A DNA stretch of 64,000 bases from Microbacterium sp. 8M (GTDB lineage Bacteria > Actinomycetota > Actinomycetes > Actinomycetales > Microbacteriaceae). The stretch is taken from the NCBI RefSeq assembly GCF_902506375.1, contig NZ_LR733284.1:3224222-3288221 (forward strand). The letters are read 5' to 3'. A model generated the notes under the pieces. That model ran no database searches and was not told the origin of the DNA. It saw only the letters and a program-made list of their open reading frames with translations. Every line of letters begins with the position of its first letter. Position 1 is the stretch's first letter. A program made the translations under genes and the position numbers. Shown here in pieces: positions 26,745-35,322 of the stretch.

Positions 26745-27440
26745 TCAAGCGGAGCGGAGACGCGCGGAGACCTTCTGCGCGGTCTCCTTCGCCGATCCGG
26801 GGTTCTGGCCGGTGACCAGATTCCCGTCGACGACCGCGTACGAGACGAACGGGAGCAGGGCCTTCTGATAAAGGGCGCCGCGGCTCTTCATCTCCTCCTC
26901 GGCGTTGTAGGGGACGAGCTTGTCGACGCGGGCGAGGACCTCCTCCTGCCAGGCGAAACCCGTGAGGTGCTTGCCGGCGACGAGCAACGTGCCGTCGGAG
27001 AGGCGGGTGTTGAGCAGGCCGCAGTAACCGTGGCAGACGGAGGAGACGACGCCACCGCGCTCCCAGATCTCCCTGGTGATCCGCTGCAGGCCCTCGCTGT
27101 CGGGGAAGTCGTACATGACCGCGTGGCCCCCGGTGAAGTAGATCGCATCGTATTCGGCGGAGTCGATCTGGTCGGGGCTCGCGGTGCTCTCCAGCAGCCC
27201 CATCTTCGCGGGGTCGGAGTGCCATGCCTTGGCGACCCGGTCATAGTTCGGGAAGCTCAGCGAGCGCGGTTCCAGAGGCACGGCTCCGCCCTTCGGGCTC
27301 ACCAGCGTCTGCTCGAAGCCGTGCTCGGCGAACACCTCCCACGCGTGCGCGAGCTCGGAGAGCCAGAGGCCGGTCGGGTGCTCGGAGGGATCGTCGTAGT
27401 GGCCGACGTTGGTGACGACGTGAAGGATCCGGGTGGTCAT
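26745..27440 (-). CDS. DJ-1/PfpI superfamily protein (Hsp31-like)
   Basis: 231-residue class I glutamine amidotransferase-like protein. The nucleophile elbow is [11 protein letters not shown] with cysteine followed by histidine, as in DJ-1/Hsp31 chaperone-glyoxalases; [17 protein letters not shown] and GFAWQEE fit the same group. Likely roles are methylglyoxal detoxification or protein repair under stress. It begins two bases after the stop of a TetR gene and so is in one operon with it. Confidence 0.9.
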   Translation of the reverse strand: MTTRILHVVTNVGHYDDPSEHPTGLWLSELAHAWEVFAEHGFEQTLVSPKGGAVPLEPRSLSFPNYDRVAKAWHSDPAKMGLLESTASPDQIDSAEYDAIYFTGGHAVMYDFPDSEGLQRITREIWERGGVVSSVCHGYCGLLNTRLSDGTLLVAGKHLTGFAWQEEVLARVDKLVPYNAEEEMKSRGALYQKALLPFVSYAVVDGNLVTGQNPGSAKETAQKVSARLRSA

Positions 27441-27442
27441 GT

Positions 27443-28060
27443 TCAGCCTTTCGCTGCCGTGTTCTTCTCGGGGATCGCCCTGCCGATCCGGAAGACCGCA
27501 GAGACCGCCGCGCTCACGCGGTCCCCGACATCGGTCGCAGGCTCCGCGCTCAGCTTGCCGTCGAGGTGCAGGAACGCGAGGCCGTGTGCGAGACTCCACA
27601 GCGCGACCGAGAGACCGGCGGACGGCACCTCCGGGAACAGCCGGGCGATCGCCCGGTCCAGGACCACGTGCAGCTGGTCCGCCGCGCGGACGCGCTCGTC
27701 ATCGGCCGGATCGCACGGGTTGCCGAACATCAGCCGGAACACGGCGGGGCGCCGCAGTGCGAATCCGACGTACGCCAGACCGAGCGCGGAGACGGCGTCC
27801 TCAGCCGATGCCGACGAAGGCACCTGCGCGAGTGCCGCGGCGAGTTCGTCGCGGAGCTGGGTGAACCCCTCGACGGCCACGGCCGCGTCGAGGGCGTCCC
27901 GGTCGGCGAAGTGCCGGTACGGCGCCGCAGGCGATACCCCGGCGCGCCGCGCCACGGAGCGCATCGAGTACGGCTCTCCCGCTTCGAGGCTCTCGCTCGC
28001 AGCCCGCAGCAGCGCAGCGCGCAGGTCGCCGTGGTGATACGCCCTCGTCGATGTTGACAC
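27443..28060 (-). CDS. TetR family transcriptional regulator
   Basis: 205-residue TetR repressor. The N-terminal helix-turn-helix (YSMRSVARRAGVSPAAPYRHFADRDAL) is clear and the C-terminal half matches the TetR_C_33/WHG type (LAYVGFALRRPAVFRLMFG). The GTG start follows GGAGG by ten bases. The upstream region carries an inverted repeat overlapping a divergent promoter, so it probably controls both its own operon (with the DJ-1 gene) and the divergent NAD-dependent epimerase gene. Confidence 0.92.
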   Translation of the reverse strand: MSTSTRAYHHGDLRAALLRAASESLEAGEPYSMRSVARRAGVSPAAPYRHFADRDALDAAVAVEGFTQLRDELAAALAQVPSSASAEDAVSALGLAYVGFALRRPAVFRLMFGNPCDPADDERVRAADQLHVVLDRAIARLFPEVPSAGLSVALWSLAHGLAFLHLDGKLSAEPATDVGDRVSAAVSAVFRIGRAIPEKNTAAKG

Positions 28061-28100
28061 CGCTTACTTCCCTCCGTACCCTGATGTAAGCAGTGTACAC
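28054..28100. promoter_or_regulatory. Divergent promoter with TetR-type operator
   Basis: Plus strand: TTGACA (28054-28059), 17 bases, TACCCT (28077-28082), a good sigma-70 type promoter for the epimerase gene. GCTTAC (28062-28067) and GTAAGC (28086-28091) form an inverted repeat embracing it, and GTGTACAC (28093-28100) is a further 8-bp palindrome. Binding there would block transcription both ways. Confidence 0.6.
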
Positions 28101-28140
28101 ATAGACCCGTGAAGCGGGAACGGATGGAGGTCGAGGAGCC

Positions 28141-29088
28141 GTGCAGACGATCCTGGGAGCCAACGGTCAGATCGCCGTGGAGCTGGCGCGGGAGCTGGAT
28201 CGCCGCGGGTCGGGCCCGCTGCGGCTGGTGAGCCGCAACCCGCATGCGGTGAACGCGGGCGACGAGCTGCGAAAGGCCGACCTGCTCGACGCCCGGCAGA
28301 CCGCCGAGGCTGTAGCGGGCAGCGACATCGTCTACTTCACGGCCGGTCTGCCCGCGAACACCGAGCAGTGGGAGCGCCAGTTCCCGACCATGCTGCGCAA
28401 CGCCCTGGACGCCGCGCGCGCCGCGGGGGCGAGGTTCGCCTACTTCGACAACACCTACATGTATCCACAGGACGACCGGATCCAGACCGAGGACACCCCG
28501 TTCGCGCCCGTGGGACCCAAGGGCCGGGTTCGAGCAGCGATGGCGACGATGGTGCTCGAAGAGATGGCGGCAGGCGGCATCCCGGTGCTCATCGCCCGTG
28601 CACCGGAGTTCTACGGGCCGGGGCGGACCAAGAGCTTCACGAACGCCTTCATCTTCGAGCGGCTGGCCCGTGAAAGGACGCCACTCGCGCCCGTGCACGC
28701 CGATCGCCTGCGCACCCTCATCTGGACGCCGGATGCGAGTCGGGCGCTGGCGACGCTGGGCGGCACGCCAGACGCGTACGGGCAGACCTGGCACCTGCCC
28801 GTGGACGAGAACCGCCTCACCTACCGCCAATTCGCCCGCGCAGCCAACGGAGCGTTCGGGCGCCCTGACCGGCTCCGGGTGCTGCCCGAATGGGTGCTGC
28901 GCACCGCCGGACTCGTCTCGCCGGAGGCCCGCGAGATCCAGGAGCTGCTCCCCCGGTATCGGCACGACAACAGGTTCGACTCGACGAAGTTCATCGAGCG
29001 CTTCCCGGACTTCGCGGTCACGCCGTACGAGCGCGGAATCGAGATCATCCGGGACGAGGCGCGGACTCGCGCCGATTCGACCCGCTGA
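28141..29088 (+). CDS. NAD-dependent epimerase/dehydratase family protein
   Basis: 315-residue extended short-chain dehydrogenase-like protein. The N-terminal cofactor motif is ILGANGQIAVELA, and FAYFDNTYMYPQ holds the region of the active-site tyrosine (Y, with no canonical YxxxK at the usual spacing, so activity may differ). ARAPEFYGPG is the typical mid-domain segment. The GTG start follows GAGGAG. It is the single divergent target of the adjacent TetR gene, suggesting induction by the same reactive compound handled by the DJ-1 protein. Confidence 0.87.
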   Translation: MQTILGANGQIAVELARELDRRGSGPLRLVSRNPHAVNAGDELRKADLLDARQTAEAVAGSDIVYFTAGLPANTEQWERQFPTMLRNALDAARAAGARFAYFDNTYMYPQDDRIQTEDTPFAPVGPKGRVRAAMATMVLEEMAAGGIPVLIARAPEFYGPGRTKSFTNAFIFERLARERTPLAPVHADRLRTLIWTPDASRALATLGGTPDAYGQTWHLPVDENRLTYRQFARAANGAFGRPDRLRVLPEWVLRTAGLVSPEAREIQELLPRYRHDNRFDSTKFIERFPDFAVTPYERGIEIIRDEARTRADSTR

Positions 29089-29149
29089 GCCTCGCCGGTT
29101 TCATCGCGGGCGAGCAGGGGCTGGCGGACACCCTGCATTTCCGGCCGGC

Positions 29150-29677
29150 TCAGCGACGCAGCGCGGCAGGGCGAGGCAGTCCGATCTCCTCGAGGAGGTC
29201 GCCGAGGGCGCGATCGAGTTCGGCACCCGCCTGCGCCACCTTGTTGACGCCGAAACCGGCGAGCCGGGCTCCCGGCGCCTCGAAGCTCAGCGTCGTCCCG
29301 GGGGCACGCGAGGTGTGCGCCTCGATGCGCACCGGGGCATAGAGCATCGTGGCGGGGTCATGCCGGAACAGCCGCGCGCCGATCCCGTGATGCGCGATCA
29401 GCCACACGACGCTGCGGGAACCACCGCCGGCGTGCTCCATGAGCGTGTCCGGGCGCCAGGTCCAGACCCGGACGAACCCGCTCGGCGCCTCCCACTGCAG
29501 CCCGCGCACGAACGCCGACCAGTCGCCGGCGCGCACCTCCGCGAGCGCATCGTCGTCCGACAGCGCGGGGACCGCGGCCTCGAACGCCCCGACCAGAGCG
29601 TCGAACTGCGCGTTCGTCTCGAGCCGGATCCGTCGCCCGGCGGATTCGAAGACGGCCTCGGCCGCGTCGTAGCTCAC
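29150..29677 (-). CDS. Conserved protein, DUF302-like
   Basis: 175-residue soluble protein. The C-terminal half (ARLFRHDPATMLYAPVRIE, then GTTLSFEAPGARLAGFG) resembles DUF302 proteins, small alpha/beta proteins of unknown function; the N-terminal half is less clear. GAGAGGA precedes the GTG start. It is divergent from a TetR-type gene across 79 bases and may be its target. The DUF302 assignment is by eye and uncertain. Confidence 0.6.
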   Translation of the reverse strand: MSYDAAEAVFESAGRRIRLETNAQFDALVGAFEAAVPALSDDDALAEVRAGDWSAFVRGLQWEAPSGFVRVWTWRPDTLMEHAGGGSRSVVWLIAHHGIGARLFRHDPATMLYAPVRIEAHTSRAPGTTLSFEAPGARLAGFGVNKVAQAGAELDRALGDLLEEIGLPRPAALRR

Positions 29678-29756
29678 CAGACCATCCTCTCGCAGCGTCG
29701 GCCGATCGTCGCCGCCCCGGCACCCGGCTACCCTCGATCCTGGAGAGGACGACACC

Positions 29757-30407
29757 ATGGCAACCGACGAGCACACCTCGCGCGTGAACGCCTCACGCGC
29801 GCAGACCCGTGCCCGCGTGATCACGATGGCCCGGATCCTGCTGCCGACCTGGGACGGATCCCTCCCCGCGCTGACGGCGGAGCTGCGCCGCGAGGCGGGC
29901 CTCGGCGACGGCGCCTTCCGCACCCTCTTCCCCAGCGACCGCGACCTCTTGCACGCCGTCGACCACGAGCTGCTCGAGGAGTGCGCCCAGCGTGTGCGGT
30001 CGGCGGCGGAGGCGTTCGATCCGGATGACCACCCCGGCGAGCCGCCGGAGGTCGCGATCTCCGCCGCGCTCGCCAAGGCGCGCCCGCTCGACTGGAGCTC
30101 GCTGACCATCCGGCTCCGCGAACGCCAGCTCGCCGCGTCGACCGGTGCGCGCAGCGAGGACGTGATCGAGTCGGAGCGCGCGTTCCTTCCCGCCCTGCTG
30201 GAGGCGTTCGAGCTGCTGCTGTCGCGCATGGGGCGCCGCTTCGAGTGGCAGCCCGCGCTCGGCGTCCGGGTCGTCATCCTCACGTACGAACGGTCGTTCG
30301 AGTCGTGGATCCTGTCCGGCGGCAACGAGAAGTCGTTCCCGGAGTCGAGCTACGTGCGGCACACCCTCCCGGCGCTGCTGCTCGGTGTGAGCCGCCCGCA
30401 GGACTGA
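29757..30407 (+). CDS. TetR-like transcriptional regulator
   Basis: 216-residue protein with a TetR-type N-terminus (ASRAQTRARVITMARILL, then LRREAGLGDGAFRTLFPSDRDLLHAV) and an all-helical C-terminal ligand domain. The recognition helix is somewhat divergent, but the spacing is right. GGAGAGGAC precedes the ATG. It is divergent from the DUF302-like gene. A strong hairpin terminator follows, separating it from the convergent glycosidase operon. Confidence 0.78.
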   Translation: MATDEHTSRVNASRAQTRARVITMARILLPTWDGSLPALTAELRREAGLGDGAFRTLFPSDRDLLHAVDHELLEECAQRVRSAAEAFDPDDHPGEPPEVAISAALAKARPLDWSSLTIRLRERQLAASTGARSEDVIESERAFLPALLEAFELLLSRMGRRFEWQPALGVRVVILTYERSFESWILSGGNEKSFPESSYVRHTLPALLLGVSRPQD

Positions 30408-30431
30408 CGGGGCCGAAGCCTCGGCGTGTGC

Positions 30432-30469
30432 GCTCGGCCCGGCGGCGCTCCCCCGCCGCCGGGCCGAGC
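30432..30469. terminator. Strong hairpin terminator
   Basis: GCTCGGCCCGGCGGC and GCCGCCGGGCCGAGC form a perfect 15-bp stem with an 8-base loop between the TetR-like gene and the end of the convergent alpha-galactosidase operon. Confidence 0.75.
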
Positions 30470-30475
30470 CCGCGA

Positions 30476-32932
30476 TCACCGGGTCACGAACGAGAACCCG
30501 TCGACGCGCAGCACGTCACCGGACGCGAGCACGAGCCGGAGCGTGTGCTGGCCCTTCTTCAGCCCGGTCTTCGCGAACAGCTCCTGCTGCGTCAGCCGCG
30601 CGTCGGCATGCACGTCCACGGTGCCCGCCGGCTTGTCGTCCAGGTACACCTCGACCGTGCCCTGATCCGGCGCCTTCGGCCCCGTCACGGTGACGGCCGT
30701 GCCCGAGAAGGTCAACGAGACGGAGTCACCGGCCGTCTTCGTCCAGTGCACGTCGTCGCGCAGATCGCCGCGGAACCGGAAGCCCAGCGTGGTGTCGCCG
30801 TCGGGAAGCGACGCGAGGTACGCGGACGACAGCGTCACCGCATCGCCCTCGATCGTGTAGTCGGTCCCCTCCTGCAGCGCCGCGTCGCCGCGGTAGACGC
30901 CGAGGAGCTCCGACGATGCGCGCGCGATGTGCAGCGTCGCCGGGGTCGGGGCGGCCCGATCGAAGGCGATGTGGTCCACGTCGACGAGGCTCTCCTTCAC
31001 CACGTCGAGCCGGTCCAGCAGCATGAACTGCCCGGACTTCTTCACGACCCGGATCGTGTGGCTCCCGTTCGCGAGGTCGCGCTTGCTGAACACCGTCTGC
31101 TGCGCACCCCGCCCCTCGGCCTGATACGTGTCGACCGTGGTGACGAGCACGCCGTCGACGTACACCTCTGCCTGCCCCTGGGACGAATGCGTCTCGGTGA
31201 CCCAGTCGATGCCGGTGCCGACGAACGAATACTGGAACGAGCTGCCGTCGGCCTCCACGTAGTGCACGTCGTCCTGATAGTCGCCGAGGCCTCGGCCCGT
31301 GCTCTGCCCCCAGGCGCCGGTGTAGACGATCGACGGATCCGAGTCGTTGACGGCGACGACGTTCGACGGGCCGGTGCTCGGCGCGGACCCGCCCTTCGAG
31401 GAGTCGAACACCGAGGCGACCACGTTCTGCGTCGCCCCGACGACCTCTTCCCCGCCGTTGCGCGACCACGCACCCGTGTAGGTCAGCTGCGCATCGTCGT
31501 CGTTGAGGGCGACCGTCGCCCCCTTGCTCGGCGTGAAGGTGTAGAGCTGGGCGCCGTGCACGGGCACGTCGGCGGCGACGAATGTGCCCTCGGCGGAGCC
31601 CGCGTTCTTCTTGGCCCAGAGGTCGCGCACCTTCGCCGATCCCGTGATGCCGATGTCTGCCAGCGAGACGGTGATGTCGGCGTCCGTCTGGCCGAGGTTG
31701 AAGACGCCGACGGTGACGGATCCGTCCGGGTTGTTCGCGTACCAGACCTGCCGCGGAGTGGCGGTCGAGACGGGATGCGCCGCACGACCGGCCTGGTTCA
31801 CCGCGATGACCTCGTCGTTCGTGAGCAGCTGGATCCCGTAGTCGTCGAGCTTCGTCATGTCGTTGCCGATGTAGAACGGTGCGGCGGACACGGCCCACAG
31901 CGTCGCCGCGGTGCGGCGCTCGTCCTTGGTGAGCCCGTCCATCTTGCCGTTGCCGACGTTGAGCGAGTCGAAGTCGTTCCACCCCGTGTGCGGCCCGGCG
32001 TAGCGCCACCAGTCGGCCGCACGCGGGAACAGCCGTGCGATGTTGTCCCACTTGGTGAGCGCGACGTTCTCGCAGTAGCACTCGACATCCCATTCGACCC
32101 GCCGCCCCTGGGCGTACTGCGTCCAGTAGTCGGCATAGCGGATGTCGAGGGCCCAGGAGAGCTCGAACCAGATGTTGTTGCGCTTCAGCGCCTGCGACCA
32201 GGCCTTGACGTCGTCCCGCGCGTCGACGGACAGGTCGCCGATGCCGGATCCCGGCGTCACGCTGTCGAACTTCAGGAAGTCGACGCCCCACGAGCCGAAG
32301 AGGTCGGCGATGGAGTCGACGTACTTCTGCGCGCACGGGCGCGAGAAGTCGAGTGCGTAGCCGATGCCCCAGTAGTCCGCCTTCTGCAGCGGCTGCTTGA
32401 CGATGTCGGCGGTGGTGCACTCCGGCGCGCCGTAGATCGGAAGGCCCGCCTCGTAGACGGCGTGCGAGACACCGGGGATCGCGTAGAGCCCGACCTTCTG
32501 GTCGTTGCCGTGGATGTGGTCGATGACCGCCTGCAGGCCGTTCGGGTAGAGCGTCTTGCTGGGGGTGGGACGACCGTACTCGTCGTTGCCGTCGTTCCAT
32601 GCGGCGTCGATGTTGATGTGATCGAAGCCGGCGGACTGCAGCTTCTGGCGCATGGCGTCGGACTGCGCGACGATCTGGTCCGCGGTGATCCACTTCGAGC
32701 CGTTGCCCGCGTAGACCTGCATGCTGTAGCTGCTCCACCCCATGTAGGGGTGCGCGCCCAGGGGCTCGTCCGACGTGCGGGCACCGGCCGTCATGGTGTG
32801 CGCCGACCCGGGTGTCGAGGAGGCCGCCTTGGCCGCGGCCCCCTCTGCACCCAGGCCCAGGACGCCGACCGCGGCGACGGCGAGCCCCGCGATCCAGCGT
32901 CGCCCGAAGGCGCGGCGATCGATGATTGTCAT
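30476..32932 (-). CDS. Secreted alpha-galactosidase, GH27, with C-terminal accessory domains
   Basis: 818-residue exported glycosidase. The N-terminus has a twin-arginine-like signal (RRAFGRRW plus a hydrophobic stretch, cleavage near AAAKA). The GH27 barrel spans about residues 58-385; the probable nucleophile is D223 in DFLKFDS and the acid/base D282 in WDVE. A beta-sandwich domain follows, then a galactose-binding-like module (about 480-660), an X2-like domain (EGTDYTIEGDAVTLSSAYLA) and a second related module at the end. It removes terminal alpha-galactose from polymers outside the cell. It is the second gene after GH36; GAGAGGAAA precedes its ATG. Confidence 0.9.
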   Translation of the reverse strand: MTIIDRRAFGRRWIAGLAVAAVGVLGLGAEGAAAKAASSTPGSAHTMTAGARTSDEPLGAHPYMGWSSYSMQVYAGNGSKWITADQIVAQSDAMRQKLQSAGFDHINIDAAWNDGNDEYGRPTPSKTLYPNGLQAVIDHIHGNDQKVGLYAIPGVSHAVYEAGLPIYGAPECTTADIVKQPLQKADYWGIGYALDFSRPCAQKYVDSIADLFGSWGVDFLKFDSVTPGSGIGDLSVDARDDVKAWSQALKRNNIWFELSWALDIRYADYWTQYAQGRRVEWDVECYCENVALTKWDNIARLFPRAADWWRYAGPHTGWNDFDSLNVGNGKMDGLTKDERRTAATLWAVSAAPFYIGNDMTKLDDYGIQLLTNDEVIAVNQAGRAAHPVSTATPRQVWYANNPDGSVTVGVFNLGQTDADITVSLADIGITGSAKVRDLWAKKNAGSAEGTFVAADVPVHGAQLYTFTPSKGATVALNDDDAQLTYTGAWSRNGGEEVVGATQNVVASVFDSSKGGSAPSTGPSNVVAVNDSDPSIVYTGAWGQSTGRGLGDYQDDVHYVEADGSSFQYSFVGTGIDWVTETHSSQGQAEVYVDGVLVTTVDTYQAEGRGAQQTVFSKRDLANGSHTIRVVKKSGQFMLLDRLDVVKESLVDVDHIAFDRAAPTPATLHIARASSELLGVYRGDAALQEGTDYTIEGDAVTLSSAYLASLPDGDTTLGFRFRGDLRDDVHWTKTAGDSVSLTFSGTAVTVTGPKAPDQGTVEVYLDDKPAGTVDVHADARLTQQELFAKTGLKKGQHTLRLVLASGDVLRVDGFSFVTR

Positions 32933-33010
32933 GATTTCCTCTCTGCGGTGGGTTCGGCGGTGAACCCCGCGCCTCGTCGCGCGGTTCCCAGGGTGGATCT
33001 CGTCGGCGGA

Positions 33011-35194
33011 TCAGATCCGCTCGACGTCGAAGAGCAGGGCCTGCTGCGGGTTGAGGGTCGGAAGCGGCACCCCGGCGGTGGCCAGCACGGCGCCGGGGAG
33101 CACCACGCCGCCGTCGGCCAGCCCCGCCATCCACGCGGGGGCCGCGACCTGATGCAGGCTCACCGGGCCGAGCTCGTCGCGCAGCCGCACCCGGTAGCGC
33201 TCCCCCGCGTCGAGCCCCGGGAAGCGCACGCGTCCGGTCTGCCCGTCCGCGGAGGTGGCCAGCCGCGCCCACGTGAACAGCGCGCGGGCGCCGTCCGCGG
33301 CGACGATGCCGGTGAGCTGAGCCCCCTCGTCGGAGAGATCCGCGTTCACCACCTCGCCGCTGTGGATCAGCGCGCGCAGCTCCTTGTACAGCCTCGACCA
33401 GGCGACGATCACGGCGAGCTCCTCCGGCGCGGAGGCGGTGAGGTCGGCCTCGATGCCGGCGTGCGCGGTGAGCGCCACCGCGAGCCGGAACGACAGATCG
33501 GTGTGGCGCGACGTCGTGTGCGAGCGGGCCGCGCCGAGATGGGAGCCGATCAGCTCCGGCGGCACCAGCAGGCGGGTCCACCGCTCGATGCGCGCGCGCT
33601 CGACCGGGTCGTTGCAGTCCGAGGCCCACACCCGGTCGGTGCGCTCCAGGATGCCGAGGTCGACGCGTCCGCCGCCGCCGGAGCAGGTCTCGATCTCGAG
33701 ACCGGGATGCCGGTCGCGCAGCTCGTCCAGCATCCGGTAGAGGGCCGTGGTCTGCGCGTGCACGAGCGGGCGGTCACCGCCTTCGCGCCGGCCCACGGGC
33801 TCGAGCAGGTCGCGGTTGTGGTCCCACTTGAGGTAGTCGATGCGGTGCCGATCGACGAGGGCGCTGATGCGCTCGATGACCAGGGCGTAGGCGGCCGGAT
33901 CCGCCAGGTCCAGCACCTGCTGGTTGCGCGAGGTGGCACCCGCCCCCTCGCGCGGCGCCAGGATCCACTCCGGGTGCTCGCGCGCGAGATCCGAGTCCGC
34001 GTTGATCATCTCGGGCTCGAACCACAGCCCGAACTGCATCCCTCGCGCCCGCACGGCCTCGACGAACGGGTCGAGGCCCTGCGGCCAGACCTCTTCGTCG
34101 ACGAGCCAGTCCCCGAGCCCGGCGTTGTCGCTGCGGCGCCCCCGGAACCAGCCGTCGTCGAGCACGATCCGCTCGACACCGACCTCGGCAGCGCGGTCGG
34201 CGAGCTCGACGAGTCGGGTGAGGTCGTGATCGAAGTACACCGCCTCCCATGTGTTCAGCACGAGGGGGCGCGGGCTGCTCGGATGACCACGGCGAGCCCG
34301 GAGCCGACGGTGGAAACGCGACGAGAGGCCGTCGAGGCCGCGGTCGGACCACGCGAACAGCGCGGTCGGCGCGTCGTAGCGCTCGCCCGGCTGCAGGATC
34401 ACCTCACCCGGGCGCAGCAGCTCGCCGGCGCCGATGACGCGGGACAGGCCGCCGGCGCCTTCGGGCAGACGCTCGGCGAGGTACTCCCCGTCGCCGCTCC
34501 ACGCCAGGTGCGTCGCCCACACCTCGCCGCGGCGGAAACCGAACGCCGGCGTCCCCGCGACGAGGAGGAAGGGCGCGTCATGGCCCGGCTTGCCGCGTCG
34601 AGCCCTGCGCGCGTGCGTGCCGAAGGCGAAGGGCAGGCGCTGGGGTGCGCGCTCGCGGCACCACTTGCCCGTGAGGTCGAGCAGCTCCTCGGCACGCTCG
34701 GGCAGCGGCAGCAGAGCCCGCAGCCCGTCGAGCGTGTATGCGCCCGGCGCGTCGGGCGGGTTCTGGATCGACAGATCCACGGCGAGCACGCCGGCCGGGT
34801 CCAGACGCAGCTCCATGCGCGCAGTCGTGCCGGCGATGCGGTCGCCGAAGCCCAGGGCGATGAGTCCACCGCCGTCCGGCGACGGCTCGGCGTGCACGGA
34901 TTCGAGTTCCGGCCGCGGCGTGGTGGCGAGGCCCGCGCGGTGCCCCGTCTGCGCGGGGGTCCCCGCCCAGCCGTCCCGCTCACTCGGCCAGACGGTGAAC
35001 GACCGCGGCACGTCGGGCGCGTTGTTCAGCACAGCGGGCGTCGCGGTCTCGCGCAGTGCTCGGATCGCGTCCTCATCGAGCGGCCCGAGATCGGCGCCCC
35101 AGTGCAGCACCTGCGGAACCGGTGCGGAGCAGTCGATGACGAGCGCCGTTCCGGCGGCTCGCAGGACATGGACGGCACCTTCGCTGTGCGGCAT
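33011..35194 (-). CDS. Alpha-galactosidase, GH36
   Basis: 727-residue cytoplasmic-type glycosidase without a signal peptide. The GH36 catalytic barrel shows the nucleophile in YLKWDHNRD (D458), the conserved CSGGGGR (504-510) and the acid/base in ASDCND (D526). It hydrolyses alpha-1,6-linked galactose from imported oligosaccharides such as those of the raffinose or galactomannan type. GAGGGGAA precedes the ATG. It is the first gene of a leftward operon with secreted GH27, dividing the work outside and inside the cell, and is divergent from the GH95 operon across an AT-rich promoter region unusual for this genome. Confidence 0.93.
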   Translation of the reverse strand: MPHSEGAVHVLRAAGTALVIDCSAPVPQVLHWGADLGPLDEDAIRALRETATPAVLNNAPDVPRSFTVWPSERDGWAGTPAQTGHRAGLATTPRPELESVHAEPSPDGGGLIALGFGDRIAGTTARMELRLDPAGVLAVDLSIQNPPDAPGAYTLDGLRALLPLPERAEELLDLTGKWCRERAPQRLPFAFGTHARRARRGKPGHDAPFLLVAGTPAFGFRRGEVWATHLAWSGDGEYLAERLPEGAGGLSRVIGAGELLRPGEVILQPGERYDAPTALFAWSDRGLDGLSSRFHRRLRARRGHPSSPRPLVLNTWEAVYFDHDLTRLVELADRAAEVGVERIVLDDGWFRGRRSDNAGLGDWLVDEEVWPQGLDPFVEAVRARGMQFGLWFEPEMINADSDLAREHPEWILAPREGAGATSRNQQVLDLADPAAYALVIERISALVDRHRIDYLKWDHNRDLLEPVGRREGGDRPLVHAQTTALYRMLDELRDRHPGLEIETCSGGGGRVDLGILERTDRVWASDCNDPVERARIERWTRLLVPPELIGSHLGAARSHTTSRHTDLSFRLAVALTAHAGIEADLTASAPEELAVIVAWSRLYKELRALIHSGEVVNADLSDEGAQLTGIVAADGARALFTWARLATSADGQTGRVRFPGLDAGERYRVRLRDELGPVSLHQVAAPAWMAGLADGGVVLPGAVLATAGVPLPTLNPQQALLFDVERI

Positions 35195-35215
35195 CGGACG
35201 TTCCCCTCGCATTTA

Positions 35216-35244
35216 TTGACAGTGGTAATTAATCACGATTAAGC
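35216..35244. promoter_or_regulatory. AT-rich divergent promoter/operator of the glycan locus
   Basis: TTGACA (35216-35221) is followed 17 bases later by TTAAGC (35239-35244), a candidate promoter for the GH95 operon. The spacer contains TTAATC-AC-GATTAA (35229-35242), a perfect 14-bp dyad, partly overlapping a second imperfect dyad around TAATTA. AT-rich symmetry of this kind fits the ROK regulator encoded in the rightward operon or another sugar repressor. Confidence 0.55.
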
Positions 35245-35322
35245 TGGCCGTGCAAGCAAAGATCCGAGGTCTGCGGCGACGGCGCGAGACTCCAACGGAT
35301 CCCCCGATCGATGAGGACCCCG

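Noticed and set aside
17732..35242. Very long open frames antisense to or offset from real genes, for example the 1713-codon and 1665-codon plus-strand frames
   Set aside because: They are GC-bias shadows: low-complexity Arg/Ala/Gly/Asp/His-rich translations without domains, lying across well-supported genes on other frames. Only their terminal parts coincide with real genes.
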